From: Flagellimonas allohymeniacidonis
GTDB taxonomy: Bacteria; Bacteroidota; Bacteroidia; Flavobacteriales; Flavobacteriaceae
Length of the DNA: 64,000 bases
Reading direction: 5' to 3'
Assembly: GCF_004296335.1 (NCBI RefSeq)
Contig: NZ_SGIU01000002.1
Span: 1,377,882-1,441,881, forward strand
The position numbers and the translations under genes are program-made. Of this stretch, positions 23,639-33,133 are shown piece after piece; positions within the stretch are counted from its first letter, which is position 1, and each line of letters begins with the position of its first letter. The notes beneath the pieces are model-generated. The model was given only the letters and a program-made list of their open reading frames with translations, had not been told where the DNA came from and searched no databases.

Positions 23639-24340
23639 ATAAGTAATGGTGCCTATTTGCGAGGCTTTGGAATCAGAACTAAATCGGGCTTTCAAGGCGT
23701 ACCGAATGGCATTTTCAATCAGGCAGTAGTTATTTGTGCCGGAACTCTTCTCGTTAAAATCGGCCTCCATTACGTAGCCATTGGAATCTACTTTGATATT
23801 GATTACCACTTTACCTCCTTCAATACAGGTATAAATTGGCGGGGGAAGTGAATACGCATTGCGTTCCACCAAGGAATAGGAGATGGACGTTCTTCTGTCC
23901 TTTAGGTTATTGGTAAACGTTTCTTTTTGTTCTTCGCGTTCACTAAGTTGTTGTTTTTTTTCCTGTCGCTTAGCTGCAAGCTCCTTGAGATGGGACTCAT
24001 ACTCACTATCAGAAGCAGAGAACTCGCTGTTTTCGTTGTTCAACGCCCTTTCTTCCATTAATTCTTCCAAGGTCTTGAGCGGCTCAGGATTTCCCACTGA
24101 AGGCTTAGCCGTTTCGTTGAAGGCCATATGGCTTTTGATGGGATCATTGTTGACCAACTCCTCCAATCGTTTTTCCTCTTCCTTCAAAAGCTCCTCAATG
24201 TCCTCATCTGCCAAACTGAGCTCAATCGCATACTCCTCTTCCTGTATTCCTCCCAGATGGATATTGTACAGCAATAGCACAATAATGCTCATGGAGAACA
24301 CGGTAATAAGTAACGATAACTGTTGACGGTTAAGGTTCAT
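23621..24340 (-). CDS. TonB-like energy transducer protein
   Basis: A 239-residue protein with an N-terminal membrane anchor (about 9-27), a long charged periplasmic linker rich in Glu/Lys with coiled-coil character (about 38-150), and a C-terminal TonB-like domain (GGKVVINIKVDSNGYVMEADFNEKS, then AIRYALKARFSS). It probably belongs to the TonB/TolA-like family. The usual Pro-rich spacer is replaced by an acidic one. It lies 75 bp downstream of truB on the same strand, and its partner ExbBD is not in the window. Confidence 0.75.
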   Translation of the reverse strand: MNLNRQQLSLLITVFSMSIIVLLLYNIHLGGIQEEEYAIELSLADEDIEELLKEEEKRLEELVNNDPIKSHMAFNETAKPSVGNPEPLKTLEELMEERALNNENSEFSASDSEYESHLKELAAKRQEKKQQLSEREEQKETFTNNLKDRRTSISYSLVERNAYSLPPPIYTCIEGGKVVINIKVDSNGYVMEADFNEKSSGTNNYCLIENAIRYALKARFSSDSKASQIGTITYLFQSK

Positions 24341-24415
24341 GGTGCTATAATAACCTCTTTTTTTCTAAATTATTTTATCTCAATGTTCGTACCTAATCCG
24401 GTTTTTGCACAGAAA

Positions 24416-25111
24416 TTAACCCATATTTTGGAGTTTTTCCTTGAAAACTGCCGGTGTGACTGCATTACTTACGTCAAAATCGCCTATTTTGGTTCTTCTG
24501 AGTTGCGAAAGATGAGCGCCAGATTGCAAGGCTTTTCCAAAGTCATGGGCCAGTGACCGAATGTAGGTGCCCTTACTACAAACCACTCTAAAATCCACCT
24601 CTGGCATATCGATTCGTGTAATTTCAAACTCCGTTATAAGTATCTTACGGGATTTTATGGTAACATCCTGTCCTTTGCGGGCGAATTCATAAAGCCTTTT
24701 TCCATCTTTTTTTAGCGCAGAAAAAATGGGTGGTATTTGCTCAACTTCTCCCATGAATTGCCCAGTAGTTTCATGGATAAGGTCCTCCGTGATATGAGCG
24801 GTATCAAAAGTATGGTCAATTTCAGTTTCCAAATCGTATGAAGGCGTTGTGCTGCCCAGCATGAATGTCCCGGTATATTCCTTTGGTTGCCCCTGCAATT
24901 CCGGAATTTTTTTGGTGAATTTTCCGGTGCAAATGAGAAGTAGACCCGTTGCAAGGGGATCCAAGGTGCCAGCATGCCCAATTTTAAATTTCTTAAGGTC
25001 AAACTTTTTACGAATGGCCCATTTTAAAGCGTTAACAGCTTGAAACGAACTCCACTCCAAAGGTTTATCAATCAATAGAATTTGTCCGTTAAGAAAGTCT
25101 TCTTTGGTCAT
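24416..25111 (-). CDS. truB: tRNA pseudouridine(55) synthase
   Basis: TruB converts U55 of the T-loop of most tRNAs to pseudouridine. The 231-residue product has the family motif KIGHAGTLDPLATGLL with the catalytic Asp and a C-terminal KGTYIRSLAHDFGKAL segment. The length is shorter than enzymes carrying a PUA domain, as in other Bacteroidota. It is downstream of uppP in a conserved string (ftsX, DUF3098, uppP, truB). Confidence 0.95.
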   Translation of the reverse strand: MTKEDFLNGQILLIDKPLEWSSFQAVNALKWAIRKKFDLKKFKIGHAGTLDPLATGLLLICTGKFTKKIPELQGQPKEYTGTFMLGSTTPSYDLETEIDHTFDTAHITEDLIHETTGQFMGEVEQIPPIFSALKKDGKRLYEFARKGQDVTIKSRKILITEFEITRIDMPEVDFRVVCSKGTYIRSLAHDFGKALQSGAHLSQLRRTKIGDFDVSNAVTPAVFKEKLQNMG

Positions 25112-25153
25112 TAACAGCTTGTGATTTGTGGGAAAATAAGAAAATCTTGTCGT

Positions 25154-25948
25154 TTATCCCCAAATGCTCCAAGCAATGGCAATAAGACCCACGACCAAAC
25201 AGTATATGGCAAAATAAGTGAGCTTGCTTTGACGAACCAGTTTGATCATCCAGGTACAGGCCGCTAGACCGGCAATAAAAGCTGCGACAAATCCAACTCC
25301 CATGGCCACGGCTTGCTCTCCCACAAAGTTGATTTCCCCACTCAATAAGTCTTTGGCCATTTTACCAAGAATTAAGGGGACAACCATCAAAAAGGAAAAT
25401 CGGGCTGACTTGGTCTTATCCACCCCAAGCAATACAGCTGCTGAAATCGTGGCCCCACTTCGTGAGATACCTGGCAAAATAGCAACCGCCTGTGCCATTC
25501 CAATGGCAAAGGCACTTCGGTATGAAACTCCTTTATCTGTTGTTTTGGCCAAATCGGCCAGATACAGCAAAATAGCAGTAATTAGGAGCATAATCCCCAC
25601 GATTATGATGGCGCCATCGAAAAACACTTCAAGAAAATCCTCCAAAAAGAAGCCTATCAAAGCTGCGGGGATCATCGAAATAATAATTTTCATGGAAAAC
25701 TGCGTCTCCTCATTCCATTTGAATCGAAAAAGACCTTTAAAAATTTCGGCAACATCCTTTCGAAAAACAATCAAGGTGCTTAAAGCAGTTGCAAAATGTA
25801 GGACTACCGTGAACAAAAGACTTTCTTCGGGAAGGGAATCGGCGCCTAAAATGGCTTTGCCCAATTCTAAGTGACCACTGGAAGATACAGGTAAGAATTC
25901 GGTCAATCCTTGAATGATTCCAAGGATAATCGCATCAATAATGTCCAA
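25154..25948 (-). CDS. uppP: undecaprenyl-diphosphate phosphatase (BacA type)
   Basis: Dephosphorylates undecaprenyl pyrophosphate to recycle the lipid carrier for peptidoglycan and O-antigen synthesis. The 264-residue polytopic membrane protein carries both conserved motifs: GIIQGLTEFLPVSSSGH near the N-terminus and LPGISRSGATISAAVL in the middle. It is 1 bp from DUF3098 and 42 bp from truB, consistent with an operon. A long open frame on the opposite strand is a shadow. Confidence 0.96.
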   Translation of the reverse strand: MDIIDAIILGIIQGLTEFLPVSSSGHLELGKAILGADSLPEESLLFTVVLHFATALSTLIVFRKDVAEIFKGLFRFKWNEETQFSMKIIISMIPAALIGFFLEDFLEVFFDGAIIIVGIMLLITAILLYLADLAKTTDKGVSYRSAFAIGMAQAVAILPGISRSGATISAAVLLGVDKTKSARFSFLMVVPLILGKMAKDLLSGEINFVGEQAVAMGVGFVAAFIAGLAACTWMIKLVRQSKLTYFAIYCLVVGLIAIAWSIWG

Positions 25949-25949
25949 A

Positions 25950-26213
25950 TTATTTCTTGTTTTTGTTAGGGTTCAACAAAATGGCATAGACCTGAATGCC
26001 AAGACCGATGAGAACCAAAGTGGGGGCCAATCGTATTCTTCTGAAACTGTAGATGTCGGGATTAAATACATTGGGGTCATCACTGCCACCTCCACTCATT
26101 AAAATAAAGCCCAAAGCAATAAAGGCCAAACCGATGAAGAGAAACAAATAATTTCTTTTTTGAAAAATAAACTCCTTGGTTGGCTTGCTTTCCTTCTTAT
26201 TTTTCTTACTCAT
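25950..26213 (-). CDS. DUF3098 small membrane protein
   Basis: An 87-residue protein with two transmembrane helices (about 28-43 and 66-80), a basic N-terminus (KKNKKESKPTKEF) and the motif ALGFILMSGGGSDDPNVFNPDIYSFRRI that defines DUF3098 in Bacteroidota. It always sits near ftsX and uppP in my knowledge of the lineage, suggesting a role at the cell envelope or division site. The function is unknown. Confidence 0.88.
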   Translation of the reverse strand: MSKKNKKESKPTKEFIFQKRNYLFLFIGLAFIALGFILMSGGGSDDPNVFNPDIYSFRRIRLAPTLVLIGLGIQVYAILLNPNKNKK

Positions 26214-26222
26214 GCTGTAAAG

Positions 26223-27101
26223 TTAATAATAAAGATCGTCAGTTCTTAGGTTCAAAAATCTTTGGGTCGCAAAATGGGTGCTGGCCCAAGAGATGATGAC
26301 ACCCAAGCCAAAAACACCGACAAAGAGACCTATCAACAGCACCAAATCTTGAAACAGATTGAGTTCCGGGAAGTTCTCATTTACATAGTAAAGCACCACG
26401 CCCAAGGCAATAAGGGCAAGTAGAGCCCCGAACATACCAAGTTTAATGTTGGTCCAAATAAAAGGCCTTCGAATAAAGGTTTTGGTCGCTCCAACCATCT
26501 GCATGGTTTTTATAATGAACCGCTTGGAATAAATAGATAATCGAATGGAACTATTGATCAACAGAACTGAAATAAAGGTAAAAACACCGCTGGCTATCAG
26601 AATCCAAAATCCAATTCTTTGCACATTGTCATTCAGTAACGAGATCAAGGGTTTGTCATAACTTACCTCCTCCACATAGGTTTTTGCCGAAATGCTTTCG
26701 GCTATCTCAGCCACTTGGTCTGGGGAAACATAATCTGCTTTAAGATGAATGTCCATTGAGTTTTTTAGCGGATTATATCCTAAAAACTCCACAAAGTTCT
26801 CCCCGATGTCCTCACTATATTGTTCAGCGGCATCTTCTTTGGAAATAAACTCTGCTGTTTTGGTGTACTCCGCCATGGCCAGACTTTTTTGCAGCTGTTC
26901 TATCTCAACAGGTTTCGCGTTGTCCTTCAAGAAAACAGAAATCGTGATTTGTTCCTTGAAATGATCGGCCAGTTTTTTGGTATTCAAAACCAAGAGTCCC
27001 AATACACCCAGTAAAAACAATACCAGGGCAATGCTCAAAACCACAGAAAAATAAGAGGAAATCAGCTTTCTTCGTTGATATCGTTCAATATATTGACTCA
27101 T
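26223..27101 (-). CDS. ftsX: cell division protein FtsX
   Basis: FtsX is the membrane partner of the FtsE ATPase and activates peptidoglycan hydrolases during division. The 292-residue product has the N-terminal transmembrane helix (about 15-38), a periplasmic domain (EQITISVFLKDNAKPVEIEQL) and three C-terminal helices of the FtsX/MacB type, with the KTMQMVGATKTFIRRPF loop. FtsE is not adjacent in this window. It heads the operon with DUF3098, uppP and truB and is divergent from leuS. Confidence 0.95.
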   Translation of the reverse strand: MSQYIERYQRRKLISSYFSVVLSIALVLFLLGVLGLLVLNTKKLADHFKEQITISVFLKDNAKPVEIEQLQKSLAMAEYTKTAEFISKEDAAEQYSEDIGENFVEFLGYNPLKNSMDIHLKADYVSPDQVAEIAESISAKTYVEEVSYDKPLISLLNDNVQRIGFWILIASGVFTFISVLLINSSIRLSIYSKRFIIKTMQMVGATKTFIRRPFIWTNIKLGMFGALLALIALGVVLYYVNENFPELNLFQDLVLLIGLFVGVFGLGVIISWASTHFATQRFLNLRTDDLYY

Positions 27102-27136
27102 ACAGGAAGTTCGATGCGTAAAAATAGAAAAGTAAA

Positions 27137-27165
27137 TTGTAATTAGAGGATTACCGCTATTTTTG
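27137..27165 (+). promoter_or_regulatory. leuS promoter (TTG - 18 bp - TATTTTTG)
   Basis: TTG at 27137-27139 and TATTTTTG at 27158-27165 are separated by 18 bp, matching the Bacteroidota spacing for -33 and -7 elements. The leuS ATG follows 24 bp after the -7 box. Confidence 0.65.
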
Positions 27166-27189
27166 CTTCTCGAAAAAGTTGAAGCGAAG

Positions 27190-30030
27190 ATGAACTATAA
27201 TTTCAGGGAAATTGAGGCCAAATGGCAAAAGTATTGGGCCAAGAACCAAACGTTCAAAGCATCGAACCAATCTGACAAACCCAAGTTTTATGGCTTGTCG
27301 ATGTTTCCCTATCCTTCTGGGGCGGGACTGCATGTAGGTCATCCCTTAGGGTATATTGCCAATGATATCTATTCCCGATACAAAAGGCACAAGGGGTTTA
27401 ATGTACTGCACCCCATGGGATACGACTCCTTTGGCCTTCCAGCGGAACAATACGCGATTCAAACGGGGCAGCATCCAGCGGTTACAACAGAGGTAAACAT
27501 AAAGCGCTATCGTGAACAGCTGGACCAATTAGGGTTTAGCTTCGATTGGAGTCGTGAAGTGCGTACTTCTGACCCTAAATATTACAAGTGGACACAGTGG
27601 GTGTTCATTCAGCTTTTTGATTCGTGGTATAATCAAAAAACGGATAAGGCAGAGGACATTCATGGTTTGATTTCCTTTTTTGAAAAAGAAGGGAATGCCA
27701 ACATCCAGGCAGCTTGTGACGATGATACACCTGATTTCAGTGCAGAGGAATGGGCTAGCTTTTCCGAAAAGACCAAACAAGAAGTGCTATTGAAATATAG
27801 ACTGACCTATTTGGCCGACACTGAAGTGAATTGGTGCCCGGCTTTAGGTACTGTACTGGCCAATGATGAAATTGTAAATGGCGTTTCTGAACGTGGGGGG
27901 CATCCCGTTATTCGGAAAAAGATGACACAGTGGAGCATGCGAATCACTGCGTACGCCCAAAGATTACTGGATGGGTTGGACACTGTCGATTGGCCCCAGC
28001 CCCTAAAAGATTCCCAAACCAACTGGATTGGACGCTCAGAAGGAGCTTCGGTCACCTTTAAGGTGAAGGAACATGATGCAAACATAGAGGTGTTCACCAC
28101 ACGGCCCGATACCATTTTTGGCGCAAGTTTCATGACCTTGGCACCGGAACATGAATTGGTCTCCCAAATAACCACTCCAGAACAAAAGGAGGCGATTGAT
28201 GCCTATATGGAAGCCACAGCCAAACGTTCCGAAAGGGACAGAATGGCCGATGTAAAAACTATTTCTGGGGTATTTACAGGAGCTTATGCCGAGCATCCTT
28301 TTACCAAGGAACCGGTACCCATTTGGATTGGGGATTACGTCTTGGCGAGCTATGGCACCGGAGCAGTTATGGCCGTTCCCTGTGGGGACCAACGTGATTA
28401 TGATTTCGCAAAACACTATAACATTCCCATTCCCAATATTTTTGAGGGGGTTGATATTTCGGAAGAAGCCTTTGCTGATAAAGAAAATACCGTGATTGCC
28501 AATTCTGACTTTTTGGATGGGCTTTCCTATAAGGATGCAGTCAAGAAAGTGATTGAAGCTCTGGAACAAATAGGTCAAGGCGAAGGCAAGATCAACTATC
28601 GCCTTCGTGATGCAGTTTTTAGTAGACAGCGCTATTGGGGCGAACCCTTTCCGGTATATTATGTTAATGGCATGCCTCAAATGATAGCCTTGGAGCACTT
28701 GCCCTTGGAATTGCCCGAAGTGGAAAAATACCTTCCCACCGAAACCGGAGAACCTCCGTTGGGCAATGCAACGCATTGGGCTTGGGATGCCAAAAACAAC
28801 AAAGTTGTTTCCAATGAGATGCTGAGCCAAGTTCAACATGACGGTCATTCCGAACTTGATTCGGAATCCCATGAGGGTGTGTATCCACTAGAATTGAACA
28901 CCATGCCCGGTTGGGCTGGAAGTTCCCAATACTTTAATCGGTATATGGACCCCCATAACGATGAAGCCATCTACTCACAGGAAGCCATTAATTATTGGCA
29001 AGATGTCGATCTTTATATCGGGGGAAGTGAACATGCGACCGGGCATTTGCTCTATTCCCGATTTTGGCAGAAGTTTTTGTTCGACAAGGGCGTTGCAACC
29101 AAGGATGAATTCGCCAAAAAATTGATCAACCAAGGGATGATTACAGGAACAAGTGCGTTTGTCTATAAAGACTTAGATTCTAACACATTGTTTTCGAAAG
29201 GCCTAAAAGAAGGCAAAAATGTCATTCCGGTACATGCCGACGTTTCTCTGGTTAATGCTTCGGATGAGTTGGATGTGGAAGCCTTCAAAAAATGGCAACC
29301 CGAATACAAAGATGCGGAGTTTGTTCTTGAGGATGGCAAATACATTGTTGGGCGTGAGATTGAAAAAATGTCCAAATCCAAATACAATGTCGTCAACCCC
29401 GATGCCATCTGCGAAGAATACGGAGCAGACTCATTGCGTTTGTACGAGATGTTCCTAGGACCCTTGGAGCAATCCAAACCTTGGAATACGGCCGGAATCA
29501 CTGGGGTACATTCCTTCCTGAAGAAAATGTGGAAATTGTATGACGCTATTGAGGAAAGTGAGCCTACCGCTGAAAATCTCAAAACGCTGCACAAAACCAT
29601 CAAAAAAGTGGAGGAGGATATCGAAAATTTCTCCTTTAACACTTCCGTGTCCACTTTTATGATCTGCGTTAACGAATTGACCGCGCAAAAATGTAAGAGT
29701 AAATCCATTTTGGAACCTTTGGCCATTTTAGTATCGCCTTATGCGCCGCATATCGCCGAGGAACTCTGGGAACGGTTGGGGCATAACGAATCGATAGCGG
29801 AAGCACCTTTTCCAATCTTTAAGGAAAAGTACTTGGTGGAAAGCACCAAGGAGTACCCGATTTCCTTCAATGGCAAACTTCGCTTTAAACTCGAACTTCC
29901 ATTGGATATGGGGAAAGACGAGATTGAAGCTGCGGTGATGGCCCATGAAAAAACACACGCACAACTACAGGGTCGCGAACCCAAAAAGGTCATTGTGGTT
30001 CCGGGAAAAATCGTCAATATCGTAGGGTAG
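27190..30030 (+). CDS. leuS: leucyl-tRNA synthetase
   Basis: A class I aminoacyl-tRNA synthetase of 946 residues. The HIGH-type motif is [14 protein letters not shown] near residue 40. The CP1 editing domain spans roughly 220-430 ([12 protein letters not shown]). The KMSKS motif reads [13 protein letters not shown]. The start was set at 27190 ([12 protein letters not shown]) because upstream codons in frame are unlike the family. Between NKVVSN and [14 protein letters not shown], about residues 542-562, lies an in-frame insertion encoded by a palindromic repeat; the flanking blocks are otherwise conserved. The GSSQYF segment has Gln where other LeuRS have Trp. Confidence 0.96.
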   Translation: MNYNFREIEAKWQKYWAKNQTFKASNQSDKPKFYGLSMFPYPSGAGLHVGHPLGYIANDIYSRYKRHKGFNVLHPMGYDSFGLPAEQYAIQTGQHPAVTTEVNIKRYREQLDQLGFSFDWSREVRTSDPKYYKWTQWVFIQLFDSWYNQKTDKAEDIHGLISFFEKEGNANIQAACDDDTPDFSAEEWASFSEKTKQEVLLKYRLTYLADTEVNWCPALGTVLANDEIVNGVSERGGHPVIRKKMTQWSMRITAYAQRLLDGLDTVDWPQPLKDSQTNWIGRSEGASVTFKVKEHDANIEVFTTRPDTIFGASFMTLAPEHELVSQITTPEQKEAIDAYMEATAKRSERDRMADVKTISGVFTGAYAEHPFTKEPVPIWIGDYVLASYGTGAVMAVPCGDQRDYDFAKHYNIPIPNIFEGVDISEEAFADKENTVIANSDFLDGLSYKDAVKKVIEALEQIGQGEGKINYRLRDAVFSRQRYWGEPFPVYYVNGMPQMIALEHLPLELPEVEKYLPTETGEPPLGNATHWAWDAKNNKVVSNEMLSQVQHDGHSELDSESHEGVYPLELNTMPGWAGSSQYFNRYMDPHNDEAIYSQEAINYWQDVDLYIGGSEHATGHLLYSRFWQKFLFDKGVATKDEFAKKLINQGMITGTSAFVYKDLDSNTLFSKGLKEGKNVIPVHADVSLVNASDELDVEAFKKWQPEYKDAEFVLEDGKYIVGREIEKMSKSKYNVVNPDAICEEYGADSLRLYEMFLGPLEQSKPWNTAGITGVHSFLKKMWKLYDAIEESEPTAENLKTLHKTIKKVEEDIENFSFNTSVSTFMICVNELTAQKCKSKSILEPLAILVSPYAPHIAEELWERLGHNESIAEAPFPIFKEKYLVESTKEYPISFNGKLRFKLELPLDMGKDEIEAAVMAHEKTHAQLQGREPKKVIVVPGKIVNIVG
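28815..28875. repeat. palindromic repeat element inside leuS
   Basis: A ~60-bp element with two adjacent hairpins. One is a perfect 8-bp stem, ATTCCGAA (28847-28854) and TTCGGAAT (28860-28867), around a 5-base loop. The other is an imperfect stem (28819-28826 with 28832-28839, 6 of 8 paired). It translates to a [18 protein letters not shown]-like peptide. I recall this sequence type as a dispersed repeat in Flavobacteria, here inserted in a gene without breaking the frame. Confidence 0.7.
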
Positions 30031-30108
30031 CCAGTTTCACTCCGGTAAAGGGGACTGCAGGTTTTTGAGGAAGGTCAAGTTTTGTTACCTTCACTCAAAC
30101 CACCTTCC

Positions 30109-30363
30109 ATGGAAACTATAGAAATCCTAGGTCTGGTAGCCGCTACTTTGACCACCAGTTCTTTTGTACCCCAAGTGTATAAAACCTGGAAAGAAAAATC
30201 CACGAAAGATATTTCTTTAACCATGTACCTTGTATTTTTTACTGGGACGATGCTTTGGTTGTACTATGGATTTGTCCACCGCAGTGCGCCCATTGTATTC
30301 GCCAATGGAGTTACTGGGTTGCTGGTGGCCTTTATTCTTGTCCTAAAACTGAAGTATAGGTAG
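30109..30363 (+). CDS. SemiSWEET sugar transporter
   Basis: An 84-residue, three-helix bundle protein of the bacterial SemiSWEET family (MtN3/PQ-loop), which dimerises to transport sugars down a gradient. The PQ-loop motif SSFVPQVYKTWKEKS is visible, followed by a second helix (LTMYLVFFTGTMLWLYYG) and a third. ATG at 30109 gives METIEILGLVAATLTT, the standard N-terminus. It lies 78 bp after leuS and its own promoter was not found. No neighbouring sugar metabolism gene. Confidence 0.9.
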   Translation: METIEILGLVAATLTTSSFVPQVYKTWKEKSTKDISLTMYLVFFTGTMLWLYYGFVHRSAPIVFANGVTGLLVAFILVLKLKYR

Positions 30364-30382
30364 TTTTATTAAAAAATAAAGG

Positions 30383-30417
30383 GTATAGATTCAATTTTTA
30401 TTAAATATAATCTATAC
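30383..30417. repeat. 9-bp inverted repeat after the SemiSWEET gene
   Basis: GTATAGATT (30383-30391) and AATCTATAC (30409-30417) form a perfect inverted repeat with a 17-base AT-rich loop. It could be a weak terminator after the SemiSWEET gene or an operator for ald downstream. No T-run follows, so neither is certain. The rest of the 189-bp gap (30364-30552) is AT-rich without a gene. Confidence 0.35.
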
Positions 30418-30552
30418 ACCCCCATAAAAATAGGGGTCATTGGTTAAAAAAATGTAATTTTTGACATCATACCCCTACTTTTTATCGATTTTATTTCCCT
30501 TTTTGTTCATTTTGTAACACCTTTGAATCATAAATCAAAAAATCACAACAAA

Positions 30553-31653
30553 ATGATTGTAGGGGTACCTAAAGAAATCAAGAACAACGAAAGTCGGGTC
30601 GGGATGACACCTGCCGGCGTTTTCGAATTGGTAAAAAACAACCACACCGTATATGTGCAATCTGGAGCAGGTGAGGGCAGCGGTTTTTTTAATGACGATT
30701 ACCAACAGGCCGGGGCCACCATTTTGGATACCATTGGTCAAGTTTATGCTATGAGCGAAATGATTGTGAAGGTCAAAGAGCCCATTGCTGAAGAGTACAA
30801 CCTAATTCAAAAAGACCAGATTGTTTTTACCTACTTTCATTTTGCTTCCAGTGAAACATTGACCAAAGCCATGATAGCAAGCAAGGCCATTTGCATTGCT
30901 TATGAAACCGTGGAAGATGAAGATGGTACTTTGCCTTTGCTCACCCCCATGTCTGAAGTGGCAGGAAGGATGGCCATTCAACAAGGAGCGAAATATTTGG
31001 AGAAGCCCAAAAAAGGAAGAGGCGTACTCTTAGGTGGAGTTCCCGGTGTAGCTCCGGGGCGTGTACTGGTCTTGGGAGCAGGTACTGTTGGAATTCAGGC
31101 TGCAAAAATGGCAGCAGGATTGGGCGCTCATGTAACCATCTTAGATATCAATATGAAACGTTTGCGTTACGTAAACGATGTAATGCCAAGTCATGTAGTG
31201 ACCGAATTTTCCAACGAGTTTAATATCAGAAAGCATATTAAAGACCACGATTTAATCATCGGGGGAGTATTGCTCAAAGGGGCAAAAGCACCAAATTTGA
31301 TTACACGCGAGATGCTGAAGGATATGCGTCCAGGAACGGTAATTGTGGATGTAGCAGTAGATCAGGGCGGCTGTGTAGAGACCACCAGACCTACCACACA
31401 CGAAGACCCTATTTACATCATAGATGATGTTGTGCATTACTCCGTGGCCAATATGCCAGGGGCGGTGCCTTACACCTCTACGATGGCACTGACCAACGTT
31501 ACCCTGCCATATGTACTTAAGCTAGCCAATATGGGATGGCGAAGTGCTTGTAATTTTGATAAATCCTTGGCGAAGGGATTGAACATCGTTGAGGGTAAAG
31601 TGGTATACGAAGAAATTGCAGAGGCTTTTAGTTGGGAACCTGCTATGGCCTAA
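30553..31653 (+). CDS. ald: alanine dehydrogenase
   Basis: Catalyses reversible NAD-dependent deamination of L-alanine to pyruvate and ammonia. The 366-residue product has the N-terminal MIVGVPKEIKNNESRVGMTPAG block, the VAYETVE segment region, and the Rossmann loop VLVLGAGTVGIQAAKMAAGLGA. Start chosen at 30553, since the upstream in-frame ATG at 30523 adds only a low-complexity leader. A strong terminator follows directly. A 189-bp AT-rich region precedes it and could hold Lrp-type sites, but no TAnnTTTG was seen. Confidence 0.95.
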   Translation: MIVGVPKEIKNNESRVGMTPAGVFELVKNNHTVYVQSGAGEGSGFFNDDYQQAGATILDTIGQVYAMSEMIVKVKEPIAEEYNLIQKDQIVFTYFHFASSETLTKAMIASKAICIAYETVEDEDGTLPLLTPMSEVAGRMAIQQGAKYLEKPKKGRGVLLGGVPGVAPGRVLVLGAGTVGIQAAKMAAGLGAHVTILDINMKRLRYVNDVMPSHVVTEFSNEFNIRKHIKDHDLIIGGVLLKGAKAPNLITREMLKDMRPGTVIVDVAVDQGGCVETTRPTTHEDPIYIIDDVVHYSVANMPGAVPYTSTMALTNVTLPYVLKLANMGWRSACNFDKSLAKGLNIVEGKVVYEEIAEAFSWEPAMA

Positions 31654-31681
31654 CGTACATTTTGTCAGTTAATAACCCTAG

Positions 31682-31702
31682 CCCCGCCTTGGCGGGGTTT
31701 TT
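31682..31702 (+). terminator. rho-independent terminator after ald
   Basis: CCCCGCC (31682-31688) pairs with GGCGGGG (31691-31697) around a TT loop, followed by five T's. It is GC-rich and very stable compared with the local sequence. Confidence 0.85.
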
Positions 31703-31744
31703 GCTTTATAGTTGGTATATTTATAAGAGAAAAACGAAAAAACT

Positions 31745-32443
31745 ATGATGACATATTATATCCTCATTGGAGGAATTGCTTTGTTAAGCTGGCTCGTCAG
31801 TACCCGATTAAAAAGCAAATTCAAAAAATATTCGCGTGTACATTTAAGAAATGGTATGAGCGGGGCTGAGATTGCCCAAAAAATGTTGGATGATCATGGC
31901 ATTCGCGATGTAAAGGTCATTTCAACAGCTGGAATGCTCACAGACCATTATAATCCAAAAAACAAAACAGTCAACCTAAGTGAAGGGGTGTATAGCCAAC
32001 GCAATGCTGCTGCTGCGGCCGTCGCTGCACACGAAGTGGGCCACGCGGTTCAACATGCTCAGGCTTATGAATGGCTGACCATGAGGTCCAAACTAGTGCC
32101 TGTGGTGAGTGTTACTTCAGGCATGAGTACCTGGATTGTTTTTGGAGGAATTGCCCTTATGGCCACCAATGCTTTAGGAGGAATTGGGTTTTATGTGGCT
32201 GTTGCCGGACTTGCGATGATGGGTTTCGCAACCCTGTTTAGTTTTATTACGCTACCCGTTGAATACGATGCCAGTAAGCGTGCATTGGTATGGCTAAAGC
32301 AGAAAAATATGGTAAGTCAACAAGAATATGCAGGTGCAGAAGATGCTTTAAAATGGGCAGCTAGGACCTATTTGGTGGCAGCGTTAGGCGCATTGGCGTC
32401 CCTACTGTACTGGGCCTGGGCGGTATTCGGAGGACGAGATTAA
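31745..32443 (+). CDS. zinc metallopeptidase (YugP family)
   Basis: A 232-residue membrane-bound zinc protease of the YugP/peptidase M48-like family. The HEVGH zinc site is at 96-100 within AAAVAAHEVGHAVQH. Hydrophobic helices flank it (residues 4-20, about 120-170 and the C-terminal LVAALGALASLLYWAWAVFGG). The substrate is unknown. It starts at ATG-ATG 42 bp after the ald terminator and ends with its own terminator. Confidence 0.9.
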   Translation: MMTYYILIGGIALLSWLVSTRLKSKFKKYSRVHLRNGMSGAEIAQKMLDDHGIRDVKVISTAGMLTDHYNPKNKTVNLSEGVYSQRNAAAAAVAAHEVGHAVQHAQAYEWLTMRSKLVPVVSVTSGMSTWIVFGGIALMATNALGGIGFYVAVAGLAMMGFATLFSFITLPVEYDASKRALVWLKQKNMVSQQEYAGAEDALKWAARTYLVAALGALASLLYWAWAVFGGRD

Positions 32444-32465
32444 TCTTTGAGCAATGAGTTTAGTT

Positions 32466-32496
32466 AACCTGCTTGATAACCTCAAGCAGGTTTTTT
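32466..32496 (+). terminator. rho-independent terminator after the metallopeptidase
   Basis: AACCTGCTTGA (32466-32476) pairs perfectly with TCAAGCAGGTT (32482-32492) around a five-base loop and runs into a T stretch. Confidence 0.85.
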
Positions 32497-32521
32497 ATGG
32501 CATTTATTGTAATTTTCATAA

Positions 32522-33133
32522 GTGAACTTCAATAAAACATTGATTCCAAAAGAATATCAAGGCCTATTCGACAATATAGGGCGGTACGTGACTCTCTCGG
32601 ATAGTGAGAAAGAAAGAATTGCCGCTATAGTTACGTTGGCACCCATAAAAAAGAGACAGTTCATAGACCAACCCGGGTATATAAGTCTGTATCGAAATTA
32701 TGTGGTCAAAGGAGCTTTTCGTTCGTTCTTTTTGGATAAGGATGGAAAAGAACACACGGTTCAAATTGCAATTGAGGACTGGTTCGTAAGCGATTTTTAT
32801 AGTTATATAACCCGTACTCCTGCGACCTTATTTGTCGAAGCTTTGGAGGATGCCATATTGCTTCGCATGAAATATGAGGACATTGAGCCCCTGTGCGGAG
32901 AAATCCATGTTTTGAGTGAGTACTACAGAATCACTACGGAAAAGGCTTTTGCCTATTCCCGTAACCGCGCACTTTCCAATTTAAGTATGACTGCCGAAGA
33001 ACGTTATTTGCAATTAACCTCAATGTATCCCGGCATCGTAAATCGTGTTCCCCAAAAGGTTATTGCTTCTTATTTAGGGATGACCCCGGAGTTTTTGAGC
33101 AAGATTCGAAGAGGTATCTCTGGAAATTCTTGA
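32522..33133 (+). CDS. Crp/Fnr family transcriptional regulator
   Basis: A 203-residue regulator with an N-terminal cyclic-nucleotide-binding-like beta barrel and a C-terminal winged helix in which the recognition region reads VPQKVIASYLGMTPEFLSKIRR. Such Bacteroidota members usually lack Fnr cysteines and the true cAMP pocket, so the effector is unknown. The start codon is GTG at 32522. Its stop codon lies inside a perfect TTGA-N6-TCAA palindrome that could be its operator, and the next genes encode DoxX and an SDR, the likely targets. Confidence 0.9.
   Translation: MNFNKTLIPKEYQGLFDNIGRYVTLSDSEKERIAAIVTLAPIKKRQFIDQPGYISLYRNYVVKGAFRSFFLDKDGKEHTVQIAIEDWFVSDFYSYITRTPATLFVEALEDAILLRMKYEDIEPLCGEIHVLSEYYRITTEKAFAYSRNRALSNLSMTAEERYLQLTSMYPGIVNRVPQKVIASYLGMTPEFLSKIRRGISGNS

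Noticed and set aside
25242-25874. 210-codon open frame on the plus strand opposite uppP
   Set aside because: It mirrors the coding frame of a real gene, has a low-complexity Lys/Ile/Pro-rich composition and no family features.
28036-28872. 278-codon open frame on the minus strand inside leuS
   Set aside because: leuS is clearly the real gene here; the reverse frame has no recognisable domain and codon use is that of an antisense shadow.
28815-28875. leuS as a pseudogene
   Set aside because: The repeat insertion keeps the frame and all catalytic motifs lie intact on both sides.
29163-29726. 187-codon minus-strand frame inside leuS
   Set aside because: Same reason: shadow of the leuS coding strand.
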